47,346 bases of DNA from assembly GCA_016284175.1 (NCBI GenBank), contig JAEEOJ010000093.1, positions 1 to 47,346 on the forward strand, given 5' to 3'. The notes below the pieces were generated by a model. It saw only the letters and a program-made list of their open reading frames with translations, made no database searches and was not told the DNA's origin. Position 1 is the stretch's first letter; each line of letters starts with the position of its first letter. Source of the stretch: Lachnospiraceae bacterium. GTDB taxonomy: Bacteria > Bacillota > Clostridia > Lachnospirales > Lachnospiraceae. Shown here piece by piece: positions 18,706-27,903 of the stretch. The translations under genes and the position numbers were made by a program.

Positions 18706-19899
18706 ATGATCAGACAGGATTACAAAGAAATGCTTAATGCAAAATCGGTAATCAGGGAAATGTTTACCTATGCTACCGAAAAAGGAAAAGAGATAGGATA
18801 CGAGAATGTATTTGATTACAGCCTCGGCAATCCTTCCGTTCCCACTCCCAAGGAATTTACCGATACCATGATTAAACTTTTACAGGAATCAGACCCCGTA
18901 AAACTTCACGGTTACAGCCCTTCACCCGGAATCCCTTCGGTAAGAGCCGCAATCGCAGAATCTTTGAATAAGAGATTCGGTATGAACTATACAGCTAACC
19001 ATATCTTTATGGCTACAGGTGCTGCAGGTGCAGTTGCCCATGCCGTAAGATGTGTGACAAATACAAATGACAAGGTACTTACATTTGCTCCTTTCTTCCC
19101 TGAGTACATGCATTACATCAATGATACCGGAGCAGTACTTAAGGTAGTTCCGCCCAACCTTGAAAACTTCCAGATTAACTTTGAAGCTTTCGAAGAAATG
19201 TTAACCTGCGATGTTCAGGCTGTTTTGATTAACACACCCAACAACCCTTCGGGCGCAGCATGTTCGTCAGAGACTTTAAAGACACTCGCAGACATTCTTT
19301 ATAAGAAGCAGGAAGAGTACGGACATGATATCTTCATCATTTCCGACGAACCTTACAGAGAGATAGTATTCGACGGCGCTGATGCACCTTATGTATCAAA
19401 ATTCTATGACAATACATTAAGCTGCTACTCATATTCCAAATCACTTTCACTTCCCGGTGAACGTATCGGATATGTGGCTGTAAATCCCAAGTGTACGGAT
19501 GCTGAATACATTGTCGGAATGTGCACACAGATTTCCAGAGGCACAGGTCATAACTGTCCTCCTTCAATCATCCAGCTCGCTGTGGCTGAGTGCCTAGACT
19601 TAACAAGTGACTTAAAGGTTTATGAAACAAATATGAACCTTATTTATAATGAACTCGTTCGTCTCGGTTTCGAAGTTGTAAAGCCTTCGGGAACTTTCTA
19701 CATCTTCCCCAAAGCGCTTGAAGAAGATGCAAAAGTGTTCTGTGAAAAGGCAAAGAAGTACAATCTGATTCTGGTTCCTTCGGATTCGTTCGGCTGTCCC
19801 GGATATTTCAGAATGTCCTACTGTATTGAAACAGAGAAGGTTGAAAGATCGCTCGTTGCTCTTCGCGAATTCGTAAAAGCAGAGTATGGAAGAGAGTAA
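18706..19899 (+). CDS. Pyridoxal-phosphate aminotransferase, class I/II (AspB-like)
   Basis: The 397-residue protein is a fold-type I PLP enzyme. The PLP-binding lysine is K245 in SYSKSLSLPGERIGY; NTPNNPSGA, ISDEPYREIVF and the C-terminal carboxylate-binding Arg in GYFRMSYCIE are also seen. These features fit aspartate- or aromatic-type aminotransferases; the amino acid used cannot be told. The ATG has AACGGAGAAAAAGAAA before it. It starts 33 bases after the 887-residue gene with no terminator between, so it may share its transcript. No clear terminator follows; 19937-19957 holds only an AT-rich inverted repeat without a T-run. Confidence 0.92.
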   Translation: MIRQDYKEMLNAKSVIREMFTYATEKGKEIGYENVFDYSLGNPSVPTPKEFTDTMIKLLQESDPVKLHGYSPSPGIPSVRAAIAESLNKRFGMNYTANHIFMATGAAGAVAHAVRCVTNTNDKVLTFAPFFPEYMHYINDTGAVLKVVPPNLENFQINFEAFEEMLTCDVQAVLINTPNNPSGAACSSETLKTLADILYKKQEEYGHDIFIISDEPYREIVFDGADAPYVSKFYDNTLSCYSYSKSLSLPGERIGYVAVNPKCTDAEYIVGMCTQISRGTGHNCPPSIIQLAVAECLDLTSDLKVYETNMNLIYNELVRLGFEVVKPSGTFYIFPKALEEDAKVFCEKAKKYNLILVPSDSFGCPGYFRMSYCIETEKVERSLVALREFVKAEYGRE

Positions 19900-19960
19900 A
19901 AATATCCAATTTGTGCGAATTTAACAAAAAATGGCAGATATTTTCTCTAAAAATATCCAA
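19897..19960 (+). repeat. Pair of 13-base direct repeats
   Basis: TAAAAATATCCAA occurs at 19897-19909 (overlapping the aminotransferase stop codon) and again at 19948-19960, 51 bases apart. The second copy forms part of an inverted repeat, GATATTTT (19937-19944) with AAAATATC (19950-19957). Role unknown. Confidence 0.6.
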
Positions 19961-20041
19961 ATAACAGAAATTACAATCGAACATTTGACAAAAAAAATAC
20001 AATATATTAAACTTCGTTTATATAAAGCAATTTTTATGTAA

Positions 20042-20084
20042 ATTTGTTAAAAATTTGGTTAAATTTGTACACCTCTTGAGGTGT
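20042..20084 (+). promoter_or_regulatory. Phased ATTTG repeats and palindrome before the H1-like gene
   Basis: ATTTG occurs at 20042-20046, 20053-20057 and 20063-20067, spaced 11 and 10 bases, i.e. on one face of the helix. A near-perfect palindrome follows at 20069-20084 (ACACCTC, TT, GAGGTGT), ending just before the ribosome binding site GGAAGGAG. The palindrome could be an operator or an mRNA hairpin. I found no convincing promoter: TTGACA at 19985-19990 has no -10 at a proper distance. Confidence 0.5.
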
Positions 20085-20100
20085 GGAAGGAGAATTTATT

Positions 20101-20793
20101 ATGGCAGAGATCAAAAAGACAACAGTTACTGTTAAGCCTATCGCTAAGGCAGCAGCTGCAAAGGCTGAAGAAAAGAAAGCTGAAGCAGCTCCCGTTGTAG
20201 CAGCTAAGGTTGAAGAGAAGAAGGAAGCAGCTCCTGCAAAGAAGGCAGCTCCCGCAAAGAAAGCAGCTCCTGCAAAGAAGGCAGCTCCCGCTAAGAAGGC
20301 AGCTCCTGCAAAGAAGGCAGCTCCCGCTAAGAAGGCAGAACCTGCAAAGAAGGCAGAGCCCGCAAAGAAGGCAGAGCCCGCTAAGAAGGAAGCAGCTCCT
20401 GCAAAGAAAGCAGCTCCCGCTAAGAAGGCAGCTCCCGCTAAGAAGGCAGCTCCCGCTAAGAAGGCAGCTCCTGCAAAGAAAGCAGCTCCCGCTAAGAAGG
20501 CAGCTCCTGCAAAGAAGGCAGCTCCCGCAAAGAAAGCAGCTCCTGCAAAGAAGGCAGCTCCCGCTAAGAAGGCAGCTCCTAAGGCAGCAGCTTCTAAGAT
20601 TGCAGTTTATGTACAGTTTGGCGAGAAGTCATACAGCTATGAAGATCTTGTAAAGATCGCTAAGGACGTATGGGTATATGACCTTGGAAAGAAAGCAGCT
20701 GATTTCAAGAGCGCTGACATCTATGTAAAGCCTGAAGAGAGCACAGCTTACTATGTAATCAACGGTAATGTTGAAGGAAAGTTTGGCATCTAA
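20101..20793 (+). CDS. Histone-H1-like Lys/Ala/Pro repeat protein with DUF6465 domain
   Basis: The 230-residue protein has an alanine/lysine/glutamate-rich N-terminus (1-42), then 19 copies of a hexapeptide AAPAKK or AEPAKK (residues about 43-157: six Ala type, three Glu type, one extra Glu, ten Ala type), and a globular C-terminal domain of about 65 residues (SKIAVYVQFGEKSYSYEDL to the end) that resembles DUF6465. The repeat is like the tails of eukaryotic H1 and bacterial H1-like DNA-binding proteins, so non-specific DNA or RNA binding and nucleoid compaction are plausible but not shown. The C-terminal domain has no known function. GGAAGGAGAATTTATT selects ATG 20101. It is a single-gene unit with its own terminator; usage of a few codons in the repeats suggests expansion by duplication. 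Confidence 0.85.
   Translation: MAEIKKTTVTVKPIAKAAAAKAEEKKAEAAPVVAAKVEEKKEAAPAKKAAPAKKAAPAKKAAPAKKAAPAKKAAPAKKAEPAKKAEPAKKAEPAKKEAAPAKKAAPAKKAAPAKKAAPAKKAAPAKKAAPAKKAAPAKKAAPAKKAAPAKKAAPAKKAAPKAAASKIAVYVQFGEKSYSYEDLVKIAKDVWVYDLGKKAADFKSADIYVKPEESTAYYVINGNVEGKFGI
20227..20571 (+). repeat. 18-base tandem repeat array (19 units) inside the H1-like gene
   Basis: Units of 18 bases encode AAPAKK: six at 20227-20334, three Glu variants at 20335-20388, an extra GAA at 20389-20391, and ten at 20392-20571. Units fall into a few synonymous spellings, mainly CCT GCA AAG and CCC GCT AAG for Pro-Ala-Lys, often alternating, which points to copying of two-unit blocks. Confidence 0.93.
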
Positions 20794-20816
20794 TCATAAT
20801 TAAAGTTATAAAGAAA

Positions 20817-20849
20817 AAGGATTCGGTTCGCCGGATCCTTTTTTTTTAT
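20817..20849 (+). terminator. Intrinsic terminator of the H1-like gene
   Basis: AAGGATTCGG (20817-20826) pairs with CCGGATCCTT (20831-20840), one G-T wobble, around a TTCG tetraloop, followed by a run of T's. Confidence 0.92.
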
Positions 20850-20877
20850 GTTTTTTATGAGGTTTTTTAAAATTGTG

Positions 20878-20906
20878 TTGACATTGGAAGACGGAGGTTG
20901 TATAGT
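20878..20906 (+). promoter_or_regulatory. Sigma-A promoter of the hrcA-grpE-dnaK-dnaJ operon
   Basis: A perfect TTGACA (20878-20883), a 17-base spacer and TATAGT (20901-20906) place +1 near 20913, just before the CIRCE element. Confidence 0.85.
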
Positions 20907-20920
20907 ATGAAATGTAGATA

Positions 20921-20947
20921 TTAGCACTCAATCCAAACGAGTGCTAA
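20921..20947 (+). promoter_or_regulatory. CIRCE operator (HrcA binding site)
   Basis: TTAGCACTC (20921-20929), a 9-base spacer and GAGTGCTAA (20939-20947) match the CIRCE consensus exactly. HrcA, encoded next, binds this site and represses the heat-shock operon until heat or misfolded protein draws GroEL away. It lies in the transcribed leader. Confidence 0.98.
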
Positions 20948-20971
20948 CGGCGAAGAAAAAAAGGTAAATGT

Positions 20972-22003
20972 ATGGAATTAGATGAAAGAAAAACCAAAAT
21001 ACTTCAGGCCATAATCAAGAATTATCTTGAGACAGGAGAGCCCGTAGGTTCAAGAACAATTTCAAAGTATACGGACCTTAATCTTTCGAGCGCAACCATC
21101 CGTAATGAGATGGCAGACCTCGAGGAACTCGGATTTATTATCCAGCCGCATACATCCGCAGGACGAATTCCTTCGGACAAAGGTTATCGTTTCTATGTAG
21201 ATGCGATGATGCTTGAACACGAAAAAGAAGTTGAGCAGTTAAAGGATGTGCTTCTTGAAAAGGAAGAGAAACTTGATCACATGCTCAAACAGGCCGCAAA
21301 GCTGATGGCTGTAAACACCAATTACGCCACAATGGTAACGGCTCCGAGAAGTTCAAGAAATGTGCTTAAATTCCTTCAGCTTTCCAGAATGGATGCCTCA
21401 CATATTCTTGCCGTTATCGTTATAGAAGGAAACGTCATTAAGAATACGGTAATCGAAGTTGCCGAATCGCTTAACGACGAGACAATGCTTAAATTAAACA
21501 TTCTTCTTAATACACATTTAAACGGCCTTTCGGTTGAAGAAATAAATTTAGGACTCATCACTGCACTTAAACAGCAGGCAGGAATGTACGGCCCTATTAT
21601 CGAGGAAGTAATCGATGCGGTTGCAGAAACGATTAAGGAAGATGAAGATCTTGAGATTTACACATCCGGCGCAAACAACATATTTAAATATCCGGAACTT
21701 TCAGACAACCAGAAAGCCAGCGATCTTATAAATGCCTTTGAAGAGAAACAGCTCTTAACACAGCTTATCGACGATACAAACACAGAAGGCAAGAACGAGA
21801 TTAAAGTTTACATCGGCGAAGAGTCACCGATTCAGACCATGAAGGACTGCAGTATCGTAACGGCAAATTACGAATTCGGCGACGGCATGAGAGGTATGAT
21901 TGGTATCATCGGTCCTAAGCGTATGGATTACGACAAGGTAGTCGGAACGATAAAGACCATAAAATCACAGCTCGACATGATGTATAAAAAAGACGAAGAC
22001 TAG
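20972..22003 (+). CDS. hrcA: Heat-inducible transcription repressor HrcA
   Basis: The 343-residue protein starts with a winged-helix domain (MELDERKTKILQAIIKNYLE, then SSATIRNEMADLEELGFI and HTSAGRIPSDKGYRFYVD) that is the HrcA hallmark, followed by the GAF-like dimer domain. It represses its own operon through the CIRCE site 25 bases upstream. AAAAAGGTAAATGT precedes the ATG. Length is typical. grpE follows after 24 bases. Confidence 0.97.
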   Translation: MELDERKTKILQAIIKNYLETGEPVGSRTISKYTDLNLSSATIRNEMADLEELGFIIQPHTSAGRIPSDKGYRFYVDAMMLEHEKEVEQLKDVLLEKEEKLDHMLKQAAKLMAVNTNYATMVTAPRSSRNVLKFLQLSRMDASHILAVIVIEGNVIKNTVIEVAESLNDETMLKLNILLNTHLNGLSVEEINLGLITALKQQAGMYGPIIEEVIDAVAETIKEDEDLEIYTSGANNIFKYPELSDNQKASDLINAFEEKQLLTQLIDDTNTEGKNEIKVYIGEESPIQTMKDCSIVTANYEFGDGMRGMIGIIGPKRMDYDKVVGTIKTIKSQLDMMYKKDED

Positions 22004-22027
22004 AAAATAAATTCGGAGGAAAAGAAA

Positions 22028-22654
22028 GTGGCCAGCAAGAAAAAGAACGGCAAATCCAAAGCGGATTCAAAAAAGGTTAACGAAGAAATTCTTAACGAAC
22101 CCGTAAAAGAAGAAGCCGAAGAAAAGACAGAAGAAGTGAAAGAGGAAACGGCAGCTGAGGAAACCAAAACCGAAGCGGGCGAAACCGAAGAAACTTCACC
22201 TGCAGAGGAAAAGAAAACAAAAGAACAGGAAAAAATAGAGGAACTTGAAGACAGAGTAAAACGTCAGCTCGCAGAGTTTGAAAACTTCAGAAAAAGAACA
22301 GACAAAGAAAAAGAGCAGATGTTTGAAACCGGTGCAAAGAGTGTACTCGAAAAGATACTTCCGGTGGTTGATAATTTTGAAAGAGGTCTTTCAAACATCA
22401 AACCCGAAGAAGAAAGCGATCCCCATGTGGAAGGTATGAGAATGATTTACAAGCAGCTGATAGGTGAACTTGAAAAGCTTGAAGTAAAGCCCATCGAAGC
22501 GGTAGGATGCGAATTCAATCCGGATTTCCACAATGCGATAATGCAGGTTGCAAGCGACGAGTATGAATCAGGATTTGTGGCACAGGAACTTCAAAAAGGC
22601 TACATGTACAGAGATTCGGTTTTAAGACACAGTATGGTAGCGGTTGTACCCTAG
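22028..22654 (+). CDS. grpE: Nucleotide exchange factor GrpE
   Basis: GrpE releases ADP from DnaK. The first 75 residues are Lys/Glu-rich and probably disordered. A long helix follows with RVKRQLAEFENFRKRTDKEK, then the beta-domain with GFVAQELQKGYMYRDSVLRHSMVAVV, the family end. The start codon is GTG at 22028 with CGGAGGAAAAGAAA before it. The frame ends at TAG 22652-22654, which is followed in the same frame by nine more sense codons (DGSYEEHFD) and a TAA, so the protein may have been slightly longer in an ancestor. Position between hrcA and dnaK is normal. Confidence 0.96.
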   Translation: MASKKKNGKSKADSKKVNEEILNEPVKEEAEEKTEEVKEETAAEETKTEAGETEETSPAEEKKTKEQEKIEELEDRVKRQLAEFENFRKRTDKEKEQMFETGAKSVLEKILPVVDNFERGLSNIKPEEESDPHVEGMRMIYKQLIGELEKLEVKPIEAVGCEFNPDFHNAIMQVASDEYESGFVAQELQKGYMYRDSVLRHSMVAVVP

Positions 22655-22712
22655 GACGGAAGTTACGAAGAACACTTCGATTAAATAATTAGAAAATTAA
22701 GGATTTTTTTAG

Positions 22713-24608
<1,896 letters not shown>

Positions 24609-24636
24609 TTCTCATAAAAGACATAAGCAATAAAAG

Positions 24637-24663
24637 TGTGTCGGGGTTTAATGCCCCGACACA
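24637..24663 (+). other. dnaK-dnaJ intercistronic hairpin
   Basis: A perfect 10-bp stem, TGTGTCGGGG (24637-24646) with CCCCGACACA (24654-24663), and a 7-base loop lies between dnaK and dnaJ. No T-run follows, so it is more likely an mRNA stability or processing element than a terminator; it may keep DnaJ below DnaK. Confidence 0.75.
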
Positions 24664-24688
24664 TATTTACGAAAAAAGGTAAACAGTT

Positions 24689-25855
24689 ATGGCAGATGCA
24701 AAAAGAGACTACTACGAGGTCCTCGGAGTAGATAAAAATGCAGACGAAGCAGAGATTAAAAAAGCATACAGAGCTCTGGCTAAGAAATACCATCCGGATA
24801 TGAATCCTGACGATCCGAATGCCGAAGCGAAATTTAAGGAAGCATCGGAAGCGTATGCTGTTCTTAGTGATGCAGACAAGAGACGTCAGTACGATCAGTT
24901 TGGTCATGCTGCATTTGACGGTGCTGCAGGCGGCGGAGCAGGCGGATTTGATTTTAACAGCGCTGATTTCAGTGATATTTTCAGCGATTTATTCGGTTTC
25001 GGCGATTTCTTCGGCGGCGGCAGAAGAGCCACAAGAAACGGTCCCAAGCGCGGTCAGGATATAATTCAGAGAGTAAGAATATCTTTTGAAGAAGCTATCT
25101 TCGGCTGTGAAAAAGAAATAGAAGTAAACGTAAAAGAAGAATGTAAGACCTGTGGCGGCAGCGGCGCAAAACCCGGAACCAGCCCCGAGACCTGTCCTAC
25201 CTGTAAGGGTAAAGGCCAGGTGGTTGTTACCAGCAATTCACTCTTCGGTCAGATTCAGACTGTTCAGACATGTCGTGAATGTGGCGGTAAAGGAAAGATT
25301 ATCAGAGATAAATGTGTGGAATGCCGCGGTACGGGTTATACAACCATAAAGAAAAAATATGCGGTTAAATTCCCCGCAGGTATCGACGACGGACAGCTTG
25401 CATGCAGAATACCCGGTCGTGGTGAGCCCGGTTCAAACGGCGGACCGAGAGGAGATATCCTTGTAGGCGCAGTAGTAGGTTCACATTCCACATTTAAAAG
25501 AGAAGGTATGAATATCTATTCAACGGTTTCACTTCCTTTCTCTGTAGCTACACTCGGCGGTGAAATCTTTATTGATACCGTTGACGGCAAAGTGGTATAT
25601 GACATAAAGGCAGGTACTCCTACCGATACTACTCTTAGACTACGTGGTAAAGGTGTTCCAAATGTAAAGAATAAAGACAGCAGGGGAGACCACTATGTCA
25701 AACTTGTAGTCAAAGTTCCGGATCATTTGTCTGCAGAAGCTAAGGAAGCGTTGAGAGCATTCGATGCAGCGAGCGGAGATTATCTTAATGCCACAAAGAA
25801 TGCCGCTAAGGACGGAATTCCCAAAGAAAAGAAGAAAAAAGGAATATTTAAATAA
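24689..25855 (+). CDS. dnaJ: Co-chaperone DnaJ (Hsp40)
   Basis: The 388-residue type I DnaJ has the J domain (residues 5-70, HPD at 35-37) that stimulates DnaK, a Gly/Phe-rich linker (about 75-110) and four zinc-binding repeats: [24 protein letters not shown] and CVECRGTG. C-terminal substrate domains follow, ending in a Lys-rich tail. All features of a full-length protein are present. The gene ends at a terminator. Confidence 0.98.
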   Translation: MADAKRDYYEVLGVDKNADEAEIKKAYRALAKKYHPDMNPDDPNAEAKFKEASEAYAVLSDADKRRQYDQFGHAAFDGAAGGGAGGFDFNSADFSDIFSDLFGFGDFFGGGRRATRNGPKRGQDIIQRVRISFEEAIFGCEKEIEVNVKEECKTCGGSGAKPGTSPETCPTCKGKGQVVVTSNSLFGQIQTVQTCRECGGKGKIIRDKCVECRGTGYTTIKKKYAVKFPAGIDDGQLACRIPGRGEPGSNGGPRGDILVGAVVGSHSTFKREGMNIYSTVSLPFSVATLGGEIFIDTVDGKVVYDIKAGTPTDTTLRLRGKGVPNVKNKDSRGDHYVKLVVKVPDHLSAEAKEALRAFDAASGDYLNATKNAAKDGIPKEKKKKGIFK

Positions 25856-25885
25856 AAAAAGGTGCCATGTCAGGCACCTTTTTTA
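25855..25885. terminator. Bidirectional intrinsic terminator
   Basis: GGTGCC (25861-25866) pairs with GGCACC (25873-25878), extended by A/T pairs to about 12 bp, with a T-run after it and an A-run before it. It ends both dnaJ (plus) and the TIR gene (minus). Confidence 0.9.
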
Positions 25886-25899
25886 GTCTTATAAATCTT

Positions 25900-27684
25900 T
25901 TAATCTTCAAGGAACATCTGCATCATTTTTTCGCCAAAATTGGAAGGGGCACTGTTGATTTCATAAAGTGATTCTTCCAAAACATTCAGTTTTTGCTGCT
26001 TCTTGGCCTGTGCGTCTTTCCTGCTGTTTATTTCTTCGTTTAAACCGTAATTTCCTCCGGTAATCAGATACTTGTTGCGAAGTTTTTTGTTTTCTTGGGT
26101 GTATTCGCTTCTTAAAACTTTCATCTTTTCCGAAGACATGTCGAGTTCCACGAGATTTGAAAGATGATGTTCTTCACAGAACTTTCTGTACTCGGAAATA
26201 CTTCTTGAAGACATACTGTCGAGGATTGTTTTATAAATAGTATCCAGTTCGGAAACCTTCTTGGAGATTTCCTGCATAATCTTTGCCCCGCCGATTTTCG
26301 AAAGAACGGCATTGTCATAATCCTTTTTCAGATCCTCAAGTTCTTTGATGATATCTTTTCTCTTGGCGTAGGTTTTACTGTTTGCAACGGTATTTCTGAA
26401 GTCATCCGCAGCGTTATCCATCTGTGCGTTAAATTCTTTTTGGAAATCGATATTTCCAAGGCATATGTCTTTTATTTTTTCAATCTCTGCCTTTAACTCT
26501 CCACTTGCGAATGTGAGTGCTTTGTCGTAGTCTTCGTCTTTGGTTAAATCGACTTTGGCATAAATAATGTTTTCTTCATTGTGACGTGCATTTGCAAGTG
26601 TGCGAATCCAGTATGCCTCTGCATTTGTAGGATCGATTTCAAGCAGATCGCTTATATCGGAATAAACTGCTGCAAAGTTTTTCTGAATTAAATGTTTTTT
26701 TGCTTTTGCAAGAATACCTGCAGGAGAATCCAGGTCAATATTGAAATCGGAAGCATTAACCGCTCCGACTTTGCCGTTCTTGCCTGCTTTTAAGATATTT
26801 GCAAGGTAGTTGATTATATTTTTGGCAAGTATTTCCATTGCCTGAGGATGTGCAAGAAGCTGTGCCTGTTTTAAACTGAATGCACGGGGAAGTTCGTTGG
26901 GATCGTCGCATGCAAAGAATATCTGCTTGCTTGTATCCTTTTCCATCAGTTTAAGGAAACGGCTCCACTCGTTCTTTACCCAGGTAGCGGTAAAATATTC
27001 GGATTTGCTTCCGATAACAGCCATAACCTTTGAACTCTTTAATGCAGCGAAAATATAGGGCTCATAATCAACGCTTAATTTATTCTTAAGAGTTTCTCTT
27101 GCAAAGAATACCTTGTATCCGCTCTTCGACAGAATTTCATAAAGACGTGTGCAGTATGCCACATCCTCGGTGGTCTGCCTTGTATCTTCATCGGTCTCTT
27201 TATAGCAGATGAATACATCGTAAGGAGCCTCGTTTTTGGCGATTTCCAGATATTCGGTCTGAATTCTGTTGATCTCTGTGGCTTCTTTTATGAGGATTTC
27301 TTTCTGCTCCTCGGTGGAAAGTTTGAGTGCATCGAGATAAGAATAGTAATTAAGAATGCTCTCGTCCTTTATTCTGTGAAGTGTAGGGAAGTATTTTGTG
27401 CTGATAGGATCGGGAACATATTCGATGCCGTATTCGCAAAGGGTTCTTAACCATAAAATATCCGCTGAAGGAATATTCTCCGATAAAATGTTGTCGTAAA
27501 TACGGATAGCGTTGTCGTATTCTTTCTGCTGACGTAATTTGTTGGCACGGTTAAGCTGGTTAATGTATTTTCCGGCCGTATCCGATATAAAGTTGGTTGC
27601 GCCGCAGTATTCACAAACGGTCATTGCCGACTGAACATTTAACACACCGCCACAGCATCTGCAGTTCAAAGCTTCTGTTTTCAT
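25900..27684 (-). CDS. Zinc-ribbon, TPR-like and TIR domain protein
   Basis: The 594-residue soluble protein starts with a probable zinc ribbon (C8, C10, C11 and C24, C27). Helical TPR-like repeats follow (about 40-80: NKLRQQKEYDNAIRIYDNIL), then a TIR domain at about 153-285 beginning YDVFICYKETDED, with GYKVFFARETL, SSKVMAVIGSKSEYF and WVKNEWSRF. E208 in VDYEPYIFAAL sits where TIR NADases have their catalytic Glu. A second TPR-like part (about 325-400) and a coiled-coil C-terminus complete it. TIR proteins serve in NAD+ cleavage or as scaffolds, some in phage defence; which applies here is unknown. No defence partner gene is adjacent. AGGAGGTTACAG precedes the ATG. It is a single-gene unit. 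Confidence 0.85.
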   Translation of the reverse strand: MKTEALNCRCCGGVLNVQSAMTVCEYCGATNFISDTAGKYINQLNRANKLRQQKEYDNAIRIYDNILSENIPSADILWLRTLCEYGIEYVPDPISTKYFPTLHRIKDESILNYYSYLDALKLSTEEQKEILIKEATEINRIQTEYLEIAKNEAPYDVFICYKETDEDTRQTTEDVAYCTRLYEILSKSGYKVFFARETLKNKLSVDYEPYIFAALKSSKVMAVIGSKSEYFTATWVKNEWSRFLKLMEKDTSKQIFFACDDPNELPRAFSLKQAQLLAHPQAMEILAKNIINYLANILKAGKNGKVGAVNASDFNIDLDSPAGILAKAKKHLIQKNFAAVYSDISDLLEIDPTNAEAYWIRTLANARHNEENIIYAKVDLTKDEDYDKALTFASGELKAEIEKIKDICLGNIDFQKEFNAQMDNAADDFRNTVANSKTYAKRKDIIKELEDLKKDYDNAVLSKIGGAKIMQEISKKVSELDTIYKTILDSMSSRSISEYRKFCEEHHLSNLVELDMSSEKMKVLRSEYTQENKKLRNKYLITGGNYGLNEEINSRKDAQAKKQQKLNVLEESLYEINSAPSNFGEKMMQMFLED

Positions 27685-27720
27685 CTGTAACCTCCTAAAA
27701 CAGTTTTATAACATGATACT

Positions 27721-27749
27721 ATTATAAAGTATATTTGGTTAAGGATAAA
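27721..27749 (-). promoter_or_regulatory. Possible promoter of the TIR gene
   Basis: On the minus strand TTTATC (27749-27744) and a perfect TATAAT (27726-27721) are 17 bases apart, about 37 bases before the start codon. Confidence 0.5.
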
Positions 27750-27787
27750 TAGTTTATTAGGGTAAAATATAACCATATTTTTTGCCG

Positions 27788-27827
27788 TCTTAATAAAATC
27801 TTAACCAATTGTCCCCTTGTTTCTTAA
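27788..27827 (+). promoter_or_regulatory. Candidate response-regulator boxes
   Basis: TCTTAA occurs at 27788-27793, 27799-27804 and 27822-27827, with spacings of 11 and 23 bases. OmpR/PhoB-type regulators bind direct repeats with an 11-base period, and the first two read like TTAATA and TTAACC of a Pho-box pattern. They lie upstream of the regulator gene at 27904, which suggests autoregulation. A weak -10 (TATTAT, 27843-27848) follows. Confidence 0.45.
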
Positions 27828-27903
27828 TAATCGGATGGCTATTATTATAGATGTACGGAAGACCTGCAGGATTCCTTGAATGAATATTTGGGAGTTAATT
27901 AAC

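Noticed and set aside
19937..19957. AT-rich inverted repeat as terminator of the aminotransferase gene
   Set aside because: It consists almost only of A-T pairs and no T-run follows on the plus strand.
19985..19990. TTGACA as promoter of the H1-like gene
   Set aside because: No -10 box lies at 16-18 bases; the T/A-rich sequence offers only poor matches at wrong distances.
20227..20571. CRISPR-like spacing of repeats
   Set aside because: The units are contiguous with no spacers, and they are coding.
20210..20653. 147-codon reading frame overlapping the H1-like gene in another frame
   Set aside because: The 18-base repeat has no stop codon in this frame, so the open frame and its Arg/Gln/Leu repeats are a by-product of the array.
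24637..24663. dnaK-dnaJ hairpin as a full terminator
   Set aside because: The stem is followed by TATTTACG with no T-run, and dnaJ has no promoter of its own.
25900..27684. Known multi-gene TIR defence system (Thoeris type)
   Set aside because: No ThsA-like or other partner gene adjoins; the neighbours are dnaJ and a two-component operon, both on the other strand.
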